Shown here: in pieces, positions 25,234 to 32,205 of the stretch
How positions within the stretch are numbered: the stretch's first letter is position 1
Layout of the letters: each line of letters opens with the position of its first letter
Source: Acidobacteriota bacterium
GTDB lineage: Bacteria; Acidobacteriota; Terriglobia; Terriglobales; Acidobacteriaceae
Length of the DNA: 32,205 nt
Direction of reading: 5' to 3'
Assembly: GCA_021846945.1 (NCBI GenBank)
Contig: JAJZVZ010000047.1
Span: 1-32,205, forward strand
The notes under the pieces: model-generated
Database searches by the model: none
The model's input: only the letters and a program-made list of their open reading frames with translations
What the model was told of the DNA's origin: nothing
Translations under genes and position numbers: made by a program

Positions 25234-26676
25234 ATGACGGTTTCCGATAAGGCATCGCACAGGATTTATCTGAACGGCGAATGGGTTACGACCGGCCGCG
25301 AGCTTGAAGTCGTGAATCCGGCTGACGGGCGCGCGTTTGCGAGTGTGCCCACAGTGGACCGCGAGCAGGTGCAAGCGGCACTGCGCGCGGCACAGGCTGC
25401 TTTTGCAGGCTGGCGCGCGCTCACGGCGAAAGAGCGGGGCGCTCTGCTGGTGCGCGTGGCCGATGAGCTGAAACGGCGCCAGGACGAGATCGCGCGCACT
25501 ATCACTCTTGAAAACGGCAAGCCACTGGCGCAGAGCCGGGGCGAGGTCGCCATGGCCGAGGACCATCTGCGCTGGTTTGCCGAAGAGGGACGCCGCGCCT
25601 ATGGCCGCTGGATCCCGCACCAGGATCCGCGTAAACGCAATCTGGTGGTCAAGTCGCCTATCGGGACGGTGGCGGCGATTGCTCCGTGGAATTTCCCGCT
25701 GGTGCTTGCCGTGCGCAAGGTGGCTCCTGCGCTGGCGGCTGGCTGTCCGGTGATCTTGAAACCTGCTTCCAAGACTCCGCTCTCGTCCGTAGCGCTGGCC
25801 GAATGCATGGAAGCTGCCGGCATTCCCGCCGGAGTTTTTCAGATCGTCATCGGCAATGCGGGCATGATCGCGGGCGAGTTCCTCACCAATCCTATCTGCC
25901 GCAAGATCACCTTCACGGGTTCTACTGAAGTGGGGCAGGCGCTGATTCGCGGCGCCGCTGAGGCGGTCAAGCCGCTTTCACTGGAGCTGGGAGGGCATGC
26001 GCCGCTTCTCATTTTTGACGACTGCGATCTGGATACGGCGGTGCGCGAGACCATCATCGCGAAGTTTCGCAATACCGGCCAGTCCTGCATCGCGGCCAAT
26101 CGCATTTACGTGCAGAAGACGATTTACGACAAGTTCCTCGCGCGCTTTGTGGACGCGGCGAAGGCGCTCAAGGTTGGGAACGGCCTCGAAGCGGGCGTGG
26201 ACATCGGCCCAGTGATCGGCGAAGAGGCGCTGGCCGGCGCGCTGCGCCAGGTTGACGATGCCGTCAGCCGTGGAGCAAAGGTTTGCTGCGGAGGCCGGCG
26301 GCTGGAGCATAACGGCGGCTTCTTTCTGGAGCCGACAGTTTTGGACGGCGTTGAAGAAGCCGCGCTGTGCATGCGTGAAGAGACCTTTGCACCGATGGCT
26401 CCGGTTTGCTCCTTTGAAACAGAGGAAGAGGCGATTGTCCGCGCCAATGAATCCCCATTTGGCCTGAGCGCCTACGTAATGACGCGCGACTACGGCCGTA
26501 TCTTCCGTTGCGCCGAGAAACTTGAGGCGGGCACCATCGGTGTGAATGACGGCGCGCCCACCACCAGCCAGGTTCCCTTTGGCGGAGTCAAGCACAGCGG
26601 CTGGGGCAGGGAATTAGGAAGTGAAGGGCTCGACGCCTTTCTTGAAACCAAACATGTATCCCTCGGCGGCCTATAG
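25234..26676 (+). CDS. NAD(P)-dependent aldehyde dehydrogenase (GabD-like); candidate sulfolactaldehyde dehydrogenase
   Basis: This 480-residue protein is closest to succinate-semialdehyde dehydrogenases. The catalytic cysteine is C285 in GQSCIAANR and the general base is E251 in LELGGHAP. PWNFPL and FTGSTEVG supply the cofactor site. I chose ATG 25234 because the upstream GTG (25222) overlaps the GAGAGG binding site. Known sulfolactaldehyde dehydrogenases belong to this GabD-like group, oxidising (S)-sulfolactaldehyde to (S)-sulfolactate. With the suyAB pair 35 bases downstream this is the most economical role; lactaldehyde or succinate semialdehyde are alternatives. Confidence 0.72.
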   Translation: MTVSDKASHRIYLNGEWVTTGRELEVVNPADGRAFASVPTVDREQVQAALRAAQAAFAGWRALTAKERGALLVRVADELKRRQDEIARTITLENGKPLAQSRGEVAMAEDHLRWFAEEGRRAYGRWIPHQDPRKRNLVVKSPIGTVAAIAPWNFPLVLAVRKVAPALAAGCPVILKPASKTPLSSVALAECMEAAGIPAGVFQIVIGNAGMIAGEFLTNPICRKITFTGSTEVGQALIRGAAEAVKPLSLELGGHAPLLIFDDCDLDTAVRETIIAKFRNTGQSCIAANRIYVQKTIYDKFLARFVDAAKALKVGNGLEAGVDIGPVIGEEALAGALRQVDDAVSRGAKVCCGGRRLEHNGGFFLEPTVLDGVEEAALCMREETFAPMAPVCSFETEEEAIVRANESPFGLSAYVMTRDYGRIFRCAEKLEAGTIGVNDGAPTTSQVPFGGVKHSGWGRELGSEGLDAFLETKHVSLGGL

Positions 26677-26711
26677 AGCCGCCCGGGATAATCGCTGAGA
26701 AAGGGAGAAGT

Positions 26712-26990
26712 ATGATTCATTTTCTTGTGCATGACAGCAAGGACGATGTCGGCGTCGCGGTGGTCGATATCGAATCCGGGACACAGTGCTCGGGCAAGAT
26801 CCTGTCCGATAACAAACCGCTTACCGCTAAGGCGACTGAGTCGATCCCGCTCGGTCACAAACTTGCGCTTCGTGATTTTGCCGTGGGAGATACGGTTACC
26901 AAGTACGACGTCGTAATTGGAAAGGTCGTTCAGCCGATCAAGGCCGGTCAATTGGTGCATGTTCACAACCTGAAGACAAGAAGGTGGTAG
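26712..26990 (+). CDS. suyA: (2R)-sulfolactate sulfo-lyase small subunit (SuyA-like)
   Basis: This 92-residue protein equals the N-terminal SAF domain of the UxaA family as a separate subunit. The opening [19 protein letters not shown] and the end [12 protein letters not shown] resemble SuyA as I recall it, more than altronate dehydratase N-termini. IPLGHKLAL (45-53) is the family's conserved strand. The ATG at 26712 follows AAAGGGAGAAGT. SuyA pairs with SuyB to split (R)-sulfolactate into pyruvate and sulfite in the cytoplasm. Only 4 bases separate its stop from the suyB start, so the two are made together. A generic sugar-acid dehydratase subunit is the alternative. Confidence 0.78.
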   Translation: MIHFLVHDSKDDVGVAVVDIESGTQCSGKILSDNKPLTAKATESIPLGHKLALRDFAVGDTVTKYDVVIGKVVQPIKAGQLVHVHNLKTRRW

Positions 26991-26994
26991 CGAG

Positions 26995-28158
26995 ATGGGA
27001 CTGAGAAAAATCTATGCATACCGTAGGGAGAACGGTCGGGTCGGCATTCGCAATCATGTCGTGATCCTTCCGGTCGACGACATTTCGAACGCCGCCTGCG
27101 AGGCGGTGGCGAAAAACATCCAGGGCACGCTGGCTCTGCCGCACGCTTACGGCCGCCTGCAATTTGGCGAGGATCTGGAACTCTTTTTCCGTACCATGAT
27201 CGGAACCGGCTGCAACCCGAACGTAGCCGCCGTCGTTGTCATCGGCATCGAGCCCGGCTGGACGAAGCGCATCGTTGACGGCATCGCCACCACCGGCAAG
27301 CCTGTTTCCGGCTTTTCCATCGAGGGCAAGGGAGACATTCGCACCATCGCGGAAGCTTCGTATCGTGCCAAGGAGTATGTGCAGTGGGCGACGGAGCTGC
27401 AGCGCACCGAGTGCGACTTCAGCGAGCTTTATATCAGCGTGAAGTGCGGTGAGTCCGACACCACAACCGGGCTGGCGAGCTGCCCCACGGTGGGCAACGT
27501 CATCGACAAGCACTGCGCTGCCAAGGGCACGGCTTCGTTCGGCGAGACCACCGAGCTGACTGGCGGCGAGCACATTGTTGCGTCCAAGGCGATCAACGAT
27601 GCGGTGCGCCAGCAGTTCATGGCCATTTTTGAGGACTATCAGAATCTGGTTATGAAGGAAAAGGTCGACGATCTCTCCGAATCGCAGCCGACCAAGGGAA
27701 ACATCGCCGGTGGGTTGACCACGATCGAAGAGAAGGCCCTGGGCAACATCGAAAAGCTGGGCAAGAAGACCAAGTTTGTCGGATGCCTGAAGCCGGCCGA
27801 GGCGCCGGCTGATAAGGGCCTTTGGTTCATGGATACCTCCAGCGCCGCTGCCGAAGCGGTTACGCTGTGGGCTGCCTCCGGAGCCGTTGTGCACCTGTTC
27901 CCCACCGGCCAGGGCAATATCATCGGCAATCCCATTGAGCCGGTCATCAAGCTGACGGGTAATCCCAAGACAGCCAAGTCCATGAGCGAGCACATCGACG
28001 TGGATGTTTCGGGGATCCTGCAGGGCAATATGACTCTCGATCAAGCCGGCGAAGCACTGCTGGATATGATCGCGCGCACATCCAACGGCCGGCTGACTGC
28101 TGCTGAAGCTCTTGGGCACCGGGAGTTCGTGCTGACCAAGCTCTACCGCAGCGCATAA
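26995..28158 (+). CDS. suyB: (2R)-sulfolactate sulfo-lyase large subunit (SuyB-like)
   Basis: This 387-residue protein equals the catalytic part of the UxaA family. [21 protein letters not shown] (about 9-29) is the standard opening, followed by [30 protein letters not shown] (around 150-159) and [19 protein letters not shown] near the C-terminus. The opening [12 protein letters not shown] and the GESDTT segment resemble SuyB proteins as I recall them. It forms the lyase with SuyA that cleaves the C-S bond of (R)-sulfolactate, releasing sulfite. The two dehydrogenase genes immediately downstream, typical partners of suyAB, reinforce the call. Altronate or another sugar-acid dehydratase remains possible. 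Confidence 0.78.
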   Translation: MGLRKIYAYRRENGRVGIRNHVVILPVDDISNAACEAVAKNIQGTLALPHAYGRLQFGEDLELFFRTMIGTGCNPNVAAVVVIGIEPGWTKRIVDGIATTGKPVSGFSIEGKGDIRTIAEASYRAKEYVQWATELQRTECDFSELYISVKCGESDTTTGLASCPTVGNVIDKHCAAKGTASFGETTELTGGEHIVASKAINDAVRQQFMAIFEDYQNLVMKEKVDDLSESQPTKGNIAGGLTTIEEKALGNIEKLGKKTKFVGCLKPAEAPADKGLWFMDTSSAAAEAVTLWAASGAVVHLFPTGQGNIIGNPIEPVIKLTGNPKTAKSMSEHIDVDVSGILQGNMTLDQAGEALLDMIARTSNGRLTAAEALGHREFVLTKLYRSA

Positions 28159-28194
28159 CCAGACGGGCACTAGGAATACAGGTAAGGACAGGTC

Positions 28195-29268
28195 ATGGCA
28201 ATGAGATACCCGAAGGAGCAATTGAATACGCTGACAGTGCAACTGGCGCAGGCCGCGGGCTTGTCCGCGGACGAAGCGCTTCTGTTCGCGGATGCATTGG
28301 TCGACGCCGACCTTCATGGTGTCTCAACGCATGGCCTGTCCCGCCTGAGCATTTATCTGCGCCGGATGGAGTTGGGGCTCATCGATCCCAAGGCGCCGCT
28401 GCGAGTGGACCGCCAGAGGGCGGCAACGCTCTCACTCGACGCGGCCAACGGAGTCGGGCAGGTGCAGGCGATGAAGGCGCTGGCGATGCTGATTCCGCTG
28501 GCAAAGCAAAGCGGAATCGCTGCGGCGACTATCCGCAACTCGCAGCATTTCGGCGCTCTCTCTTACTACTGCAACTACGCGGCAACGCATGGATGCATCC
28601 TGATTGCCGCGACCAACTGCGAGCCGGCGATGTCGCCCACTGGTGGCGCAGATGCTTTTTTTGGCACGAATCCGATCGCTGCATCCTTTCCAACCGGCAA
28701 AGGATTTGCGGTCAAGATCGATCTTTCCACATCGGCGATTGCGCGCGGCAATATCATCGCCGCCGCGAAGAAGAAGCAGCCGATTCCGCTGGGCTGGGCT
28801 CTGGACCCCGATGGCCAGCCGACAACCGATCCTCAGCAAGCGCTGATTGGAACTGTGCTGACCATGGCAGGACATAAGGGCTATGCTCTGGCCATGATGG
28901 TCGAGATGCTGAGCGGGGTGCTCTCGGGCGCGGCCGTCGGTTCTGAGATCGGGTCGATGTATAAAAACCTGGACCGGCCGCAAAATGTCGGGCATTTCTT
29001 CTGCCTGCTTCATATTGACGCGTTTATGGAGTATGCCGATTTTATTCGCCGGGTTGACGCCACCATTGACAGCATCAAGTCCGGCAGAAAGCTGGCCGAC
29101 GTTAGCGAGATTCTTGTTCCCGGCGAGCGCTCGGCGCGCATCGCTCTTGAAAACAGCCGGCTTGGCGTTCCAATCGGGCCGGAGACGGTGAAGGAACTCG
29201 AAGAGTGGTGTGGCCGGCTGAACGTTCCTTTCGCACTCACACAGGAGAACAAACAGGTAACGGTATGA
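28195..29268 (+). CDS. comC: LDH2/MDH2-family dehydrogenase; candidate (R)-sulfolactate dehydrogenase ComC
   Basis: This 357-residue protein of the malate/L-lactate/L-sulfolactate dehydrogenase family (LDH2 fold, distinct from classical Rossmann dehydrogenases) starts at ATG 28195 with AAGGA 6 bases upstream. ADLHGVSTHGLSRL (around 43-56) carries the catalytic histidine. NSQHFGALSYY, TNCEPAMSPTGG and FFGTNPIAASFP are family hallmarks, and AGHKGYALAMMVEMLSG lies near residue 225. ComC-type enzymes reduce sulfopyruvate to (R)-sulfolactate. Placed between suyB (36 bases) and an SlcC-like gene (4-base overlap), this is the likely role. Without context it could be a malate, ureidoglycolate or diketogulonate dehydrogenase. 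Confidence 0.72.
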   Translation: MAMRYPKEQLNTLTVQLAQAAGLSADEALLFADALVDADLHGVSTHGLSRLSIYLRRMELGLIDPKAPLRVDRQRAATLSLDAANGVGQVQAMKALAMLIPLAKQSGIAAATIRNSQHFGALSYYCNYAATHGCILIAATNCEPAMSPTGGADAFFGTNPIAASFPTGKGFAVKIDLSTSAIARGNIIAAAKKKQPIPLGWALDPDGQPTTDPQQALIGTVLTMAGHKGYALAMMVEMLSGVLSGAAVGSEIGSMYKNLDRPQNVGHFFCLLHIDAFMEYADFIRRVDATIDSIKSGRKLADVSEILVPGERSARIALENSRLGVPIGPETVKELEEWCGRLNVPFALTQENKQVTV

Positions 29269-30239
29269 TCGATATTCTTATCTCGGAGAACATCTCCGGC
29301 GCCGCAGTGGATGCACTTACTTCCCGCTTTAAGGTTTCGCGCCAGCCGGACCTGTGGGAGAATCAGGAGGCTCTTCTGGAGGCGGCCCAGTCGGCCCGCA
29401 CGCTGATTGTGCGCAATAAAACGCTGGTGACAGGCGATCTGATGTGCGCGGCGAAGCATATGATCGCCGTGGGCCGGGCCGGAGCCGGGCTCGACAACAT
29501 CGATGTCAAGAGCGCGAATCAGGCCGGCGTGGTGGTCGCCTTTACTCCCGACCAGAACTCCATCAGCGCGGCCGAATTAACCATGGGGCTGATGCTCGGC
29601 CTGATGCGCAAAATCCCTCAGGCTGCGCAGGACACCAGCGCAGGCGGCTGGCATCGCCACCAGTTCGTGGGAACCGAGCTTTACGGCAAGACGCTGGGCA
29701 TCATCGGCGCCGGCAAGATAGGCTATTTGACGGCGATGCGGGCGCGAGCCTTCGGCATGAACATCCTCGCCTACGATCCCTTCTTGAGCAGCGACAATGT
29801 TCTGCTGTGCGAGCTGCGCGCCGAACTTGTCGAATTGGAAGACCTGCTGGCCAGGGCCGACGTTGTTTCGTGCCATGTGCCGGCCTCGCCGCACACCAAG
29901 GGGCTGATCAACCGCGAGCGCCTGAAGCTCATGAAGCCCACGGCCTGCCTCATCAATACGGCGCGCGGACCGGTGGTTGTGGAAGAGGACCTGGTGGAAG
30001 CGCTCAAGTCGAAAACGATCGCGGGCGCAGCCCTCGACGTGCGAATCTCAGAGCCGCCCAAGAGCGGCGAACTGAATCAGATGCCCAACGTAATTCTCAC
30101 TCCGCATATCGCCGCTTTTACCCATGAGGCGCAGAGCCGGGTGACGCGTGCCGTGTGTGACGACATTGCGCGGTTGCTCGAAGGCAAGCCCGCCAAGTAC
30201 GCCGCTACCAAATTTAATTTGCCACAGAATGGCCGTTGA
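29265..30239 (+). CDS. slcC: D-2-hydroxyacid dehydrogenase family; candidate (S)-sulfolactate dehydrogenase SlcC
   Basis: This 324-residue protein starts at ATG 29265, overlapping the comC stop as ATGA (translational coupling); the longer reading from 29205 lies inside comC and is rejected. The Rossmann loop is GIIGAGKIG (145-153). The catalytic triad positions are R234 in NTARGP, E263 in ISEPP and H281 in TPHIA. The opening IDILISENISGAAV and ARTLIVRNKT, then VGRAGAGLDNID, resemble SlcC sequences as I recall them. SlcC oxidises (S)-sulfolactate to sulfopyruvate with NAD, which ComC then reduces to the (R) form for SuyAB. Other hydroxyacid dehydrogenase roles cannot be excluded. Confidence 0.72.
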   Translation: MIDILISENISGAAVDALTSRFKVSRQPDLWENQEALLEAAQSARTLIVRNKTLVTGDLMCAAKHMIAVGRAGAGLDNIDVKSANQAGVVVAFTPDQNSISAAELTMGLMLGLMRKIPQAAQDTSAGGWHRHQFVGTELYGKTLGIIGAGKIGYLTAMRARAFGMNILAYDPFLSSDNVLLCELRAELVELEDLLARADVVSCHVPASPHTKGLINRERLKLMKPTACLINTARGPVVVEEDLVEALKSKTIAGAALDVRISEPPKSGELNQMPNVILTPHIAAFTHEAQSRVTRAVCDDIARLLEGKPAKYAATKFNLPQNGR

Positions 30240-30249
30240 GGATCATCAT

Positions 30250-30280
30250 CGCCGGTCGCGGATCGGATCTGCGACCGGCG
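30250..30280. terminator. Bidirectional hairpin between slcC and the aldolase gene
   Basis: CGCCGGTCGC (30250-30259) and GCGACCGGCG (30271-30280) form a perfect 10-bp GC-rich stem with an 11-base loop. It lies between convergent stop codons (30239 and 30286) and can serve both transcripts. No U tract is present on either side. Confidence 0.65.
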
Positions 30281-30285
30281 CCTGA

Positions 30286-31338
30286 TTATGCGCGCGCCGG
30301 CTCGGCGGAAGATTGCTTTGGAGCCGATGGCTTTGCGGCAGCGGGCGACGCGATTCCAAAATGCTTATACCAGGGTTGAGCGCCCGTCAGTGCGTCATTC
30401 ACCCGGGCGATGTTTTCACGGCCCTCCGTTTGAAGCCAATCCTCCAGGGCTTTTGCGCCGTGCTGGGCATAGACGGCGATGCCGTTCTGCCAGGTGGCGC
30501 GCCCGCAGAGAACGCCATTGAAGCGGCTTCCGCATCCGGCGGCAAATTCGAGCGTGTCAATGAACTGCGCGTTGGTGACACCGGCTGACAGATAAACGAA
30601 AGGCTTGTCAGTGGCTGCCGCAACCGCGTGGAAATGCCTTTGCGCCTCAGGCTGAGCGTATGCCTGCTCGCCGCTGAAGAATTTCGTCCCGGCCACACAT
30701 CCCATCTGCACAGGAATCTCGATCTTGAGCAGGTCTACGCCGTAGCGCTCCTTGCTGAACTCAGCCACGGATCGTTCGACAATCTCCGGCTTGATCTTGG
30801 CGTATTCCAGGCCTTTTTCACGGCCGTGCAGGTCGTAGCCGAGCAGTTCCAGAACAAATGGAATATCGTTAGCGCGGCACTCATCGCCGATCCGCTCGAC
30901 CCACGCGCTCTTAAGATCGTTAATTTCCGGCTGATCAAAGGGCGTGTAATGCAGAAGGATCTTGATGCAATCCGCGCCGGCTTCCTTGACGCGCCGCACC
31001 GACCAGAGGTCGTAGAGGATAGGCAGGCGCGGCGGAGCCGCATCGTAGCAGGAGCGCTCATATGCCACCAGCAGGCCCGCTGCATTGCGGTGGCTGGCGG
31101 CAGAAAGACCGTATTCAGGATCGAGCAGGATGGCCGATGCGTATTGCGTTAAAACCGACGTCACCAACTCCTTGAACTCAACAACGGCGGATGCATCGAC
31201 GTCTTCCACCTGTTTTGCTTTGGCAATGGCATTGCGAAGAATGCCTCTTTGATCCAGAGCAAGCGCGGCAATCACGCCGTTCTCGTTCGAGATTGCCTGC
31301 AGACCAGCTAATTTTCCCGGTGTAAGTTGATTCGGCAT
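30286..31338 (-). CDS. LacD/YihT-family class I aldolase; candidate sulfofructose-1-phosphate aldolase
   Basis: This 350-residue protein starts at ATG 31338 behind GGAG; the ATG at 31437 adds 33 residues unlike the family. LALDQRG (26-32), KILLHY (126-131) and LLKIEIPV (203-210) are present. K205 is the Schiff-base lysine, at the same number as in LacD tagatose-1,6-bisphosphate aldolases. VYLSAGV and GVLCGRATW form the phosphate-binding end. YihT, the E. coli sulfofructose-1-phosphate aldolase, belongs to the same family. Here the enzyme would split sulfofructose 1-phosphate into DHAP and sulfolactaldehyde. It lies on the opposite strand, convergent with the other pathway genes. Tagatose bisphosphate is the alternative substrate. 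Confidence 0.75.
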   Translation of the reverse strand: MPNQLTPGKLAGLQAISNENGVIAALALDQRGILRNAIAKAKQVEDVDASAVVEFKELVTSVLTQYASAILLDPEYGLSAASHRNAAGLLVAYERSCYDAAPPRLPILYDLWSVRRVKEAGADCIKILLHYTPFDQPEINDLKSAWVERIGDECRANDIPFVLELLGYDLHGREKGLEYAKIKPEIVERSVAEFSKERYGVDLLKIEIPVQMGCVAGTKFFSGEQAYAQPEAQRHFHAVAAATDKPFVYLSAGVTNAQFIDTLEFAAGCGSRFNGVLCGRATWQNGIAVYAQHGAKALEDWLQTEGRENIARVNDALTGAQPWYKHFGIASPAAAKPSAPKQSSAEPARA

Positions 31339-31443
31339 GTATGCTCCGTAGTGATTGTAAGAGACGTAGCGCGCGATTGACTGCTTGTATGGCGTCGCAG
31401 TGGATCGCTGAGGCGCGACCCAAATGAACTGAATCATCCAGCG

Positions 31444-31457
31444 CGTAATCGATTATA
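31444..31457 (-). promoter_or_regulatory. Candidate operator 3 (AATCGATT) overlapping a TATAAT -10 of the aldolase gene
   Basis: CGTAATCGATTATA matches TGTAATCGATTACA at 12 of 14 positions, core 31447-31454. On the minus strand a perfect -10 hexamer TATAAT (31452-31457) overlaps it, about 114 bases upstream of the aldolase ATG. The -35 is poor. Directly upstream is AATGATTGCATCG (31458-31470), shared with the GH3 upstream region. Confidence 0.5.
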
Positions 31458-31574
31458 AATGATTGCATCGGCGTGATCGGATCTTTCCTGGATCGTTTGG
31501 CGACTCTGCCGACGAACCGGCAGCGCCTTGTAGTGCTGAAGCGGGGAAAGAAGTGGATGCAAGGACGCCGGCAT

Positions 31575-31609
31575 CCCATCCTCTGCGCGATAAATGCGCG
31601 GAGGATGGG
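31575..31609 (-). terminator. Terminator hairpin after the GH2-like gene
   Basis: CCCATCCTC (31575-31583) pairs with GAGGATGGG (31601-31609), and inside it GCGC (31585-31588) pairs with GCGC (31596-31599), with a single T/G position between them and the loop GATAAAT. It lies about 20 bases past the stop codon of the minus-strand gene ending at 31630. Confidence 0.7.
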
Positions 31610-31629
31610 GGAGGGAATCATGTCACGCC

Positions 31630-32205
31630 TCAGGCGAGTGGGATGCCGGGCGCGACGGCGCGAATCTCTACTGACTTTTTGCCCAGTGTGTCATGTGTGG
31701 CTTCGATCCGGATCTGGCCGGAGCGTCCGTGGAGAGTCCGCACATAGACTGCGCCCGCGCCACCATTCGCGGCCAGCGCAAAGGGATTGTCGCCAACGAT
31801 CTCGCCCGGACCGTCAATCCGAAGCGAGACCATCCCTCCGGCGAAGGCACGCTGTGCGCCGTGCTTGTCGAGGACGGCAAACACCAGCCTTGTGGCGTCC
31901 GATCCATCCGCCACCAACTCGGCATCGTCCGCATGCAGTGAAAACATGTCGGTTGATGGATCCGAGGAAAAAGAGCGCGAGAGCACCCGCGTTGCGCCTA
32001 CATATCCATCAATGCGCAGTTCCGGATGCGCGGCGCCATCCATCTTGAGATCGGTGAAGAAGGGCGGATATTTGAGATGCGGATATCCGGAGCGGTCGGG
32101 ATGAAGAACCGCGTGGGAGTTGCCGTCAATGAAGATCTCAAGGCGATCGCAGTTGGAGAAGATGGCAGCGTGCTCACCGGGGCCGGTGGGCGTTTGAGGA
32201 CCAAA
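31630..32205 (-). CDS. GH2-like glycoside hydrolase (beta-galactosidase type), C-terminal part
   Basis: 191 residues are visible and the frame is open to the right edge, so the N-terminal catalytic domains lie outside the window. The visible part begins with a beta-sandwich segment containing IFSNCDRLEIFIDG, the usual element of the late GH2 domains. A further immunoglobulin-like domain follows (ELVADGSDATRLVFAVLDKHG, then GPGEIVGDNPFAL), as in multi-domain GH2 beta-galactosidases. The internal ATG at 32043 is not the real start. The family is clear only at the domain level and the substrate is unknown. A terminator hairpin follows the stop codon. Confidence 0.7.
   Translation of the reverse strand, partial: FGPQTPTGPGEHAAIFSNCDRLEIFIDGNSHAVLHPDRSGYPHLKYPPFFTDLKMDGAAHPELRIDGYVGATRVLSRSFSSDPSTDMFSLHADDAELVADGSDATRLVFAVLDKHGAQRAFAGGMVSLRIDGPGEIVGDNPFALAANGGAGAVYVRTLHGRSGQIRIEATHDTLGKKSVEIRAVAPGIPLA

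Noticed and set aside
26712..28158. Altronate dehydratase (UxaA) encoded as two subunits in a hexuronate operon
   Set aside because: No UxaB, UxaC, KdgK or KdgA is adjacent. The terminal motifs resemble SuyA/SuyB, and ComC- and SlcC-like genes follow. Kept only as the stated alternative.
26938..28317. Antisense open frame of 459 codons over suyB
   Set aside because: Mirror frame of a well-supported gene with no recognisable domain.

Overview
The window looks like a chromosomal carbohydrate-catabolism region from a soil-type Acidobacteriota (Terriglobia-like). This rests on the high GC content, the density of glycoside hydrolases carrying Sec or Tat signals, the REP-like GGCACGAC/GTCGTGCC palindrome between genes, and the family mix. 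It is inference, because no rRNA or marker gene is present. I see no tRNA, CRISPR array, transposase or prophage.

Left third (1-10.7 kb): sugar-acid and keto-sugar catabolism. From the left edge there is the start of a KDPG-type aldolase, a PfkB-type 2-keto-3-deoxy-sugar-acid kinase, a divergent SDR dehydrogenase, a Gfo/Idh/MocA oxidoreductase and a TIM-barrel sugar isomerase/epimerase. A minus-strand run follows: SMP-30 lactonase, DhaL-like and DhaK-like kinase subunits with altered active-site positions, a DHDPS/NAL-family aldolase, a small secreted protein resembling a gutted heparinase II/III, and a solitary PD-(D/E)XK nuclease-like gene. Middle third (10.7-21.3 kb): exported hydrolases, namely GH27 alpha-galactosidase, GH92 and GH38 alpha-mannosidases on the minus strand and a GH3 beta-glycosidase divergent on the plus strand. 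A good sigma70-type promoter (TTGACA-17-TATATT) sits between GH38 and GH3.

Right third (21.9-31.4 kb): the most interesting part. It holds a PfkA-superfamily phosphofructokinase with PPi-type residues, a fucose-isomerase-like protein, a GntR/FCD regulator, a GabD-like aldehyde dehydrogenase, SuyA- and SuyB-like subunits of (2R)-sulfolactate sulfo-lyase, a ComC-like and an SlcC-like sulfolactate dehydrogenase, and, convergent, a LacD/YihT-family class I aldolase with its Schiff-base lysine. Together they can be read as a complete single-organism route from sulfoquinovose to DHAP plus pyruvate plus sulfite. The order would be isomerase, kinase, aldolase, sulfolactaldehyde dehydrogenase, inversion of (S)- to (R)-sulfolactate through sulfopyruvate, then C-S bond cleavage. 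The isomerase and kinase are not the families used by the E. coli sulfo-EMP pathway. The pathway assignment is inference from family membership and gene neighbourhood; no sulfoquinovosidase (GH31) or transporter lies inside the window.

A palindrome with core (A/G)ATCGATT overlaps or abuts promoter elements in three intergenic regions: GH38/GH3, the phosphofructokinase and the aldolase. A 13-base word is also shared between the GH3 and aldolase upstream regions. This suggests the hydrolases and the sulfosugar genes share a regulator, possibly LacI-type and encoded outside the window, with the local GntR/FCD protein as the alternative. The window ends in the C-terminal part of a GH2-like glycosidase with a strong terminator hairpin behind it.
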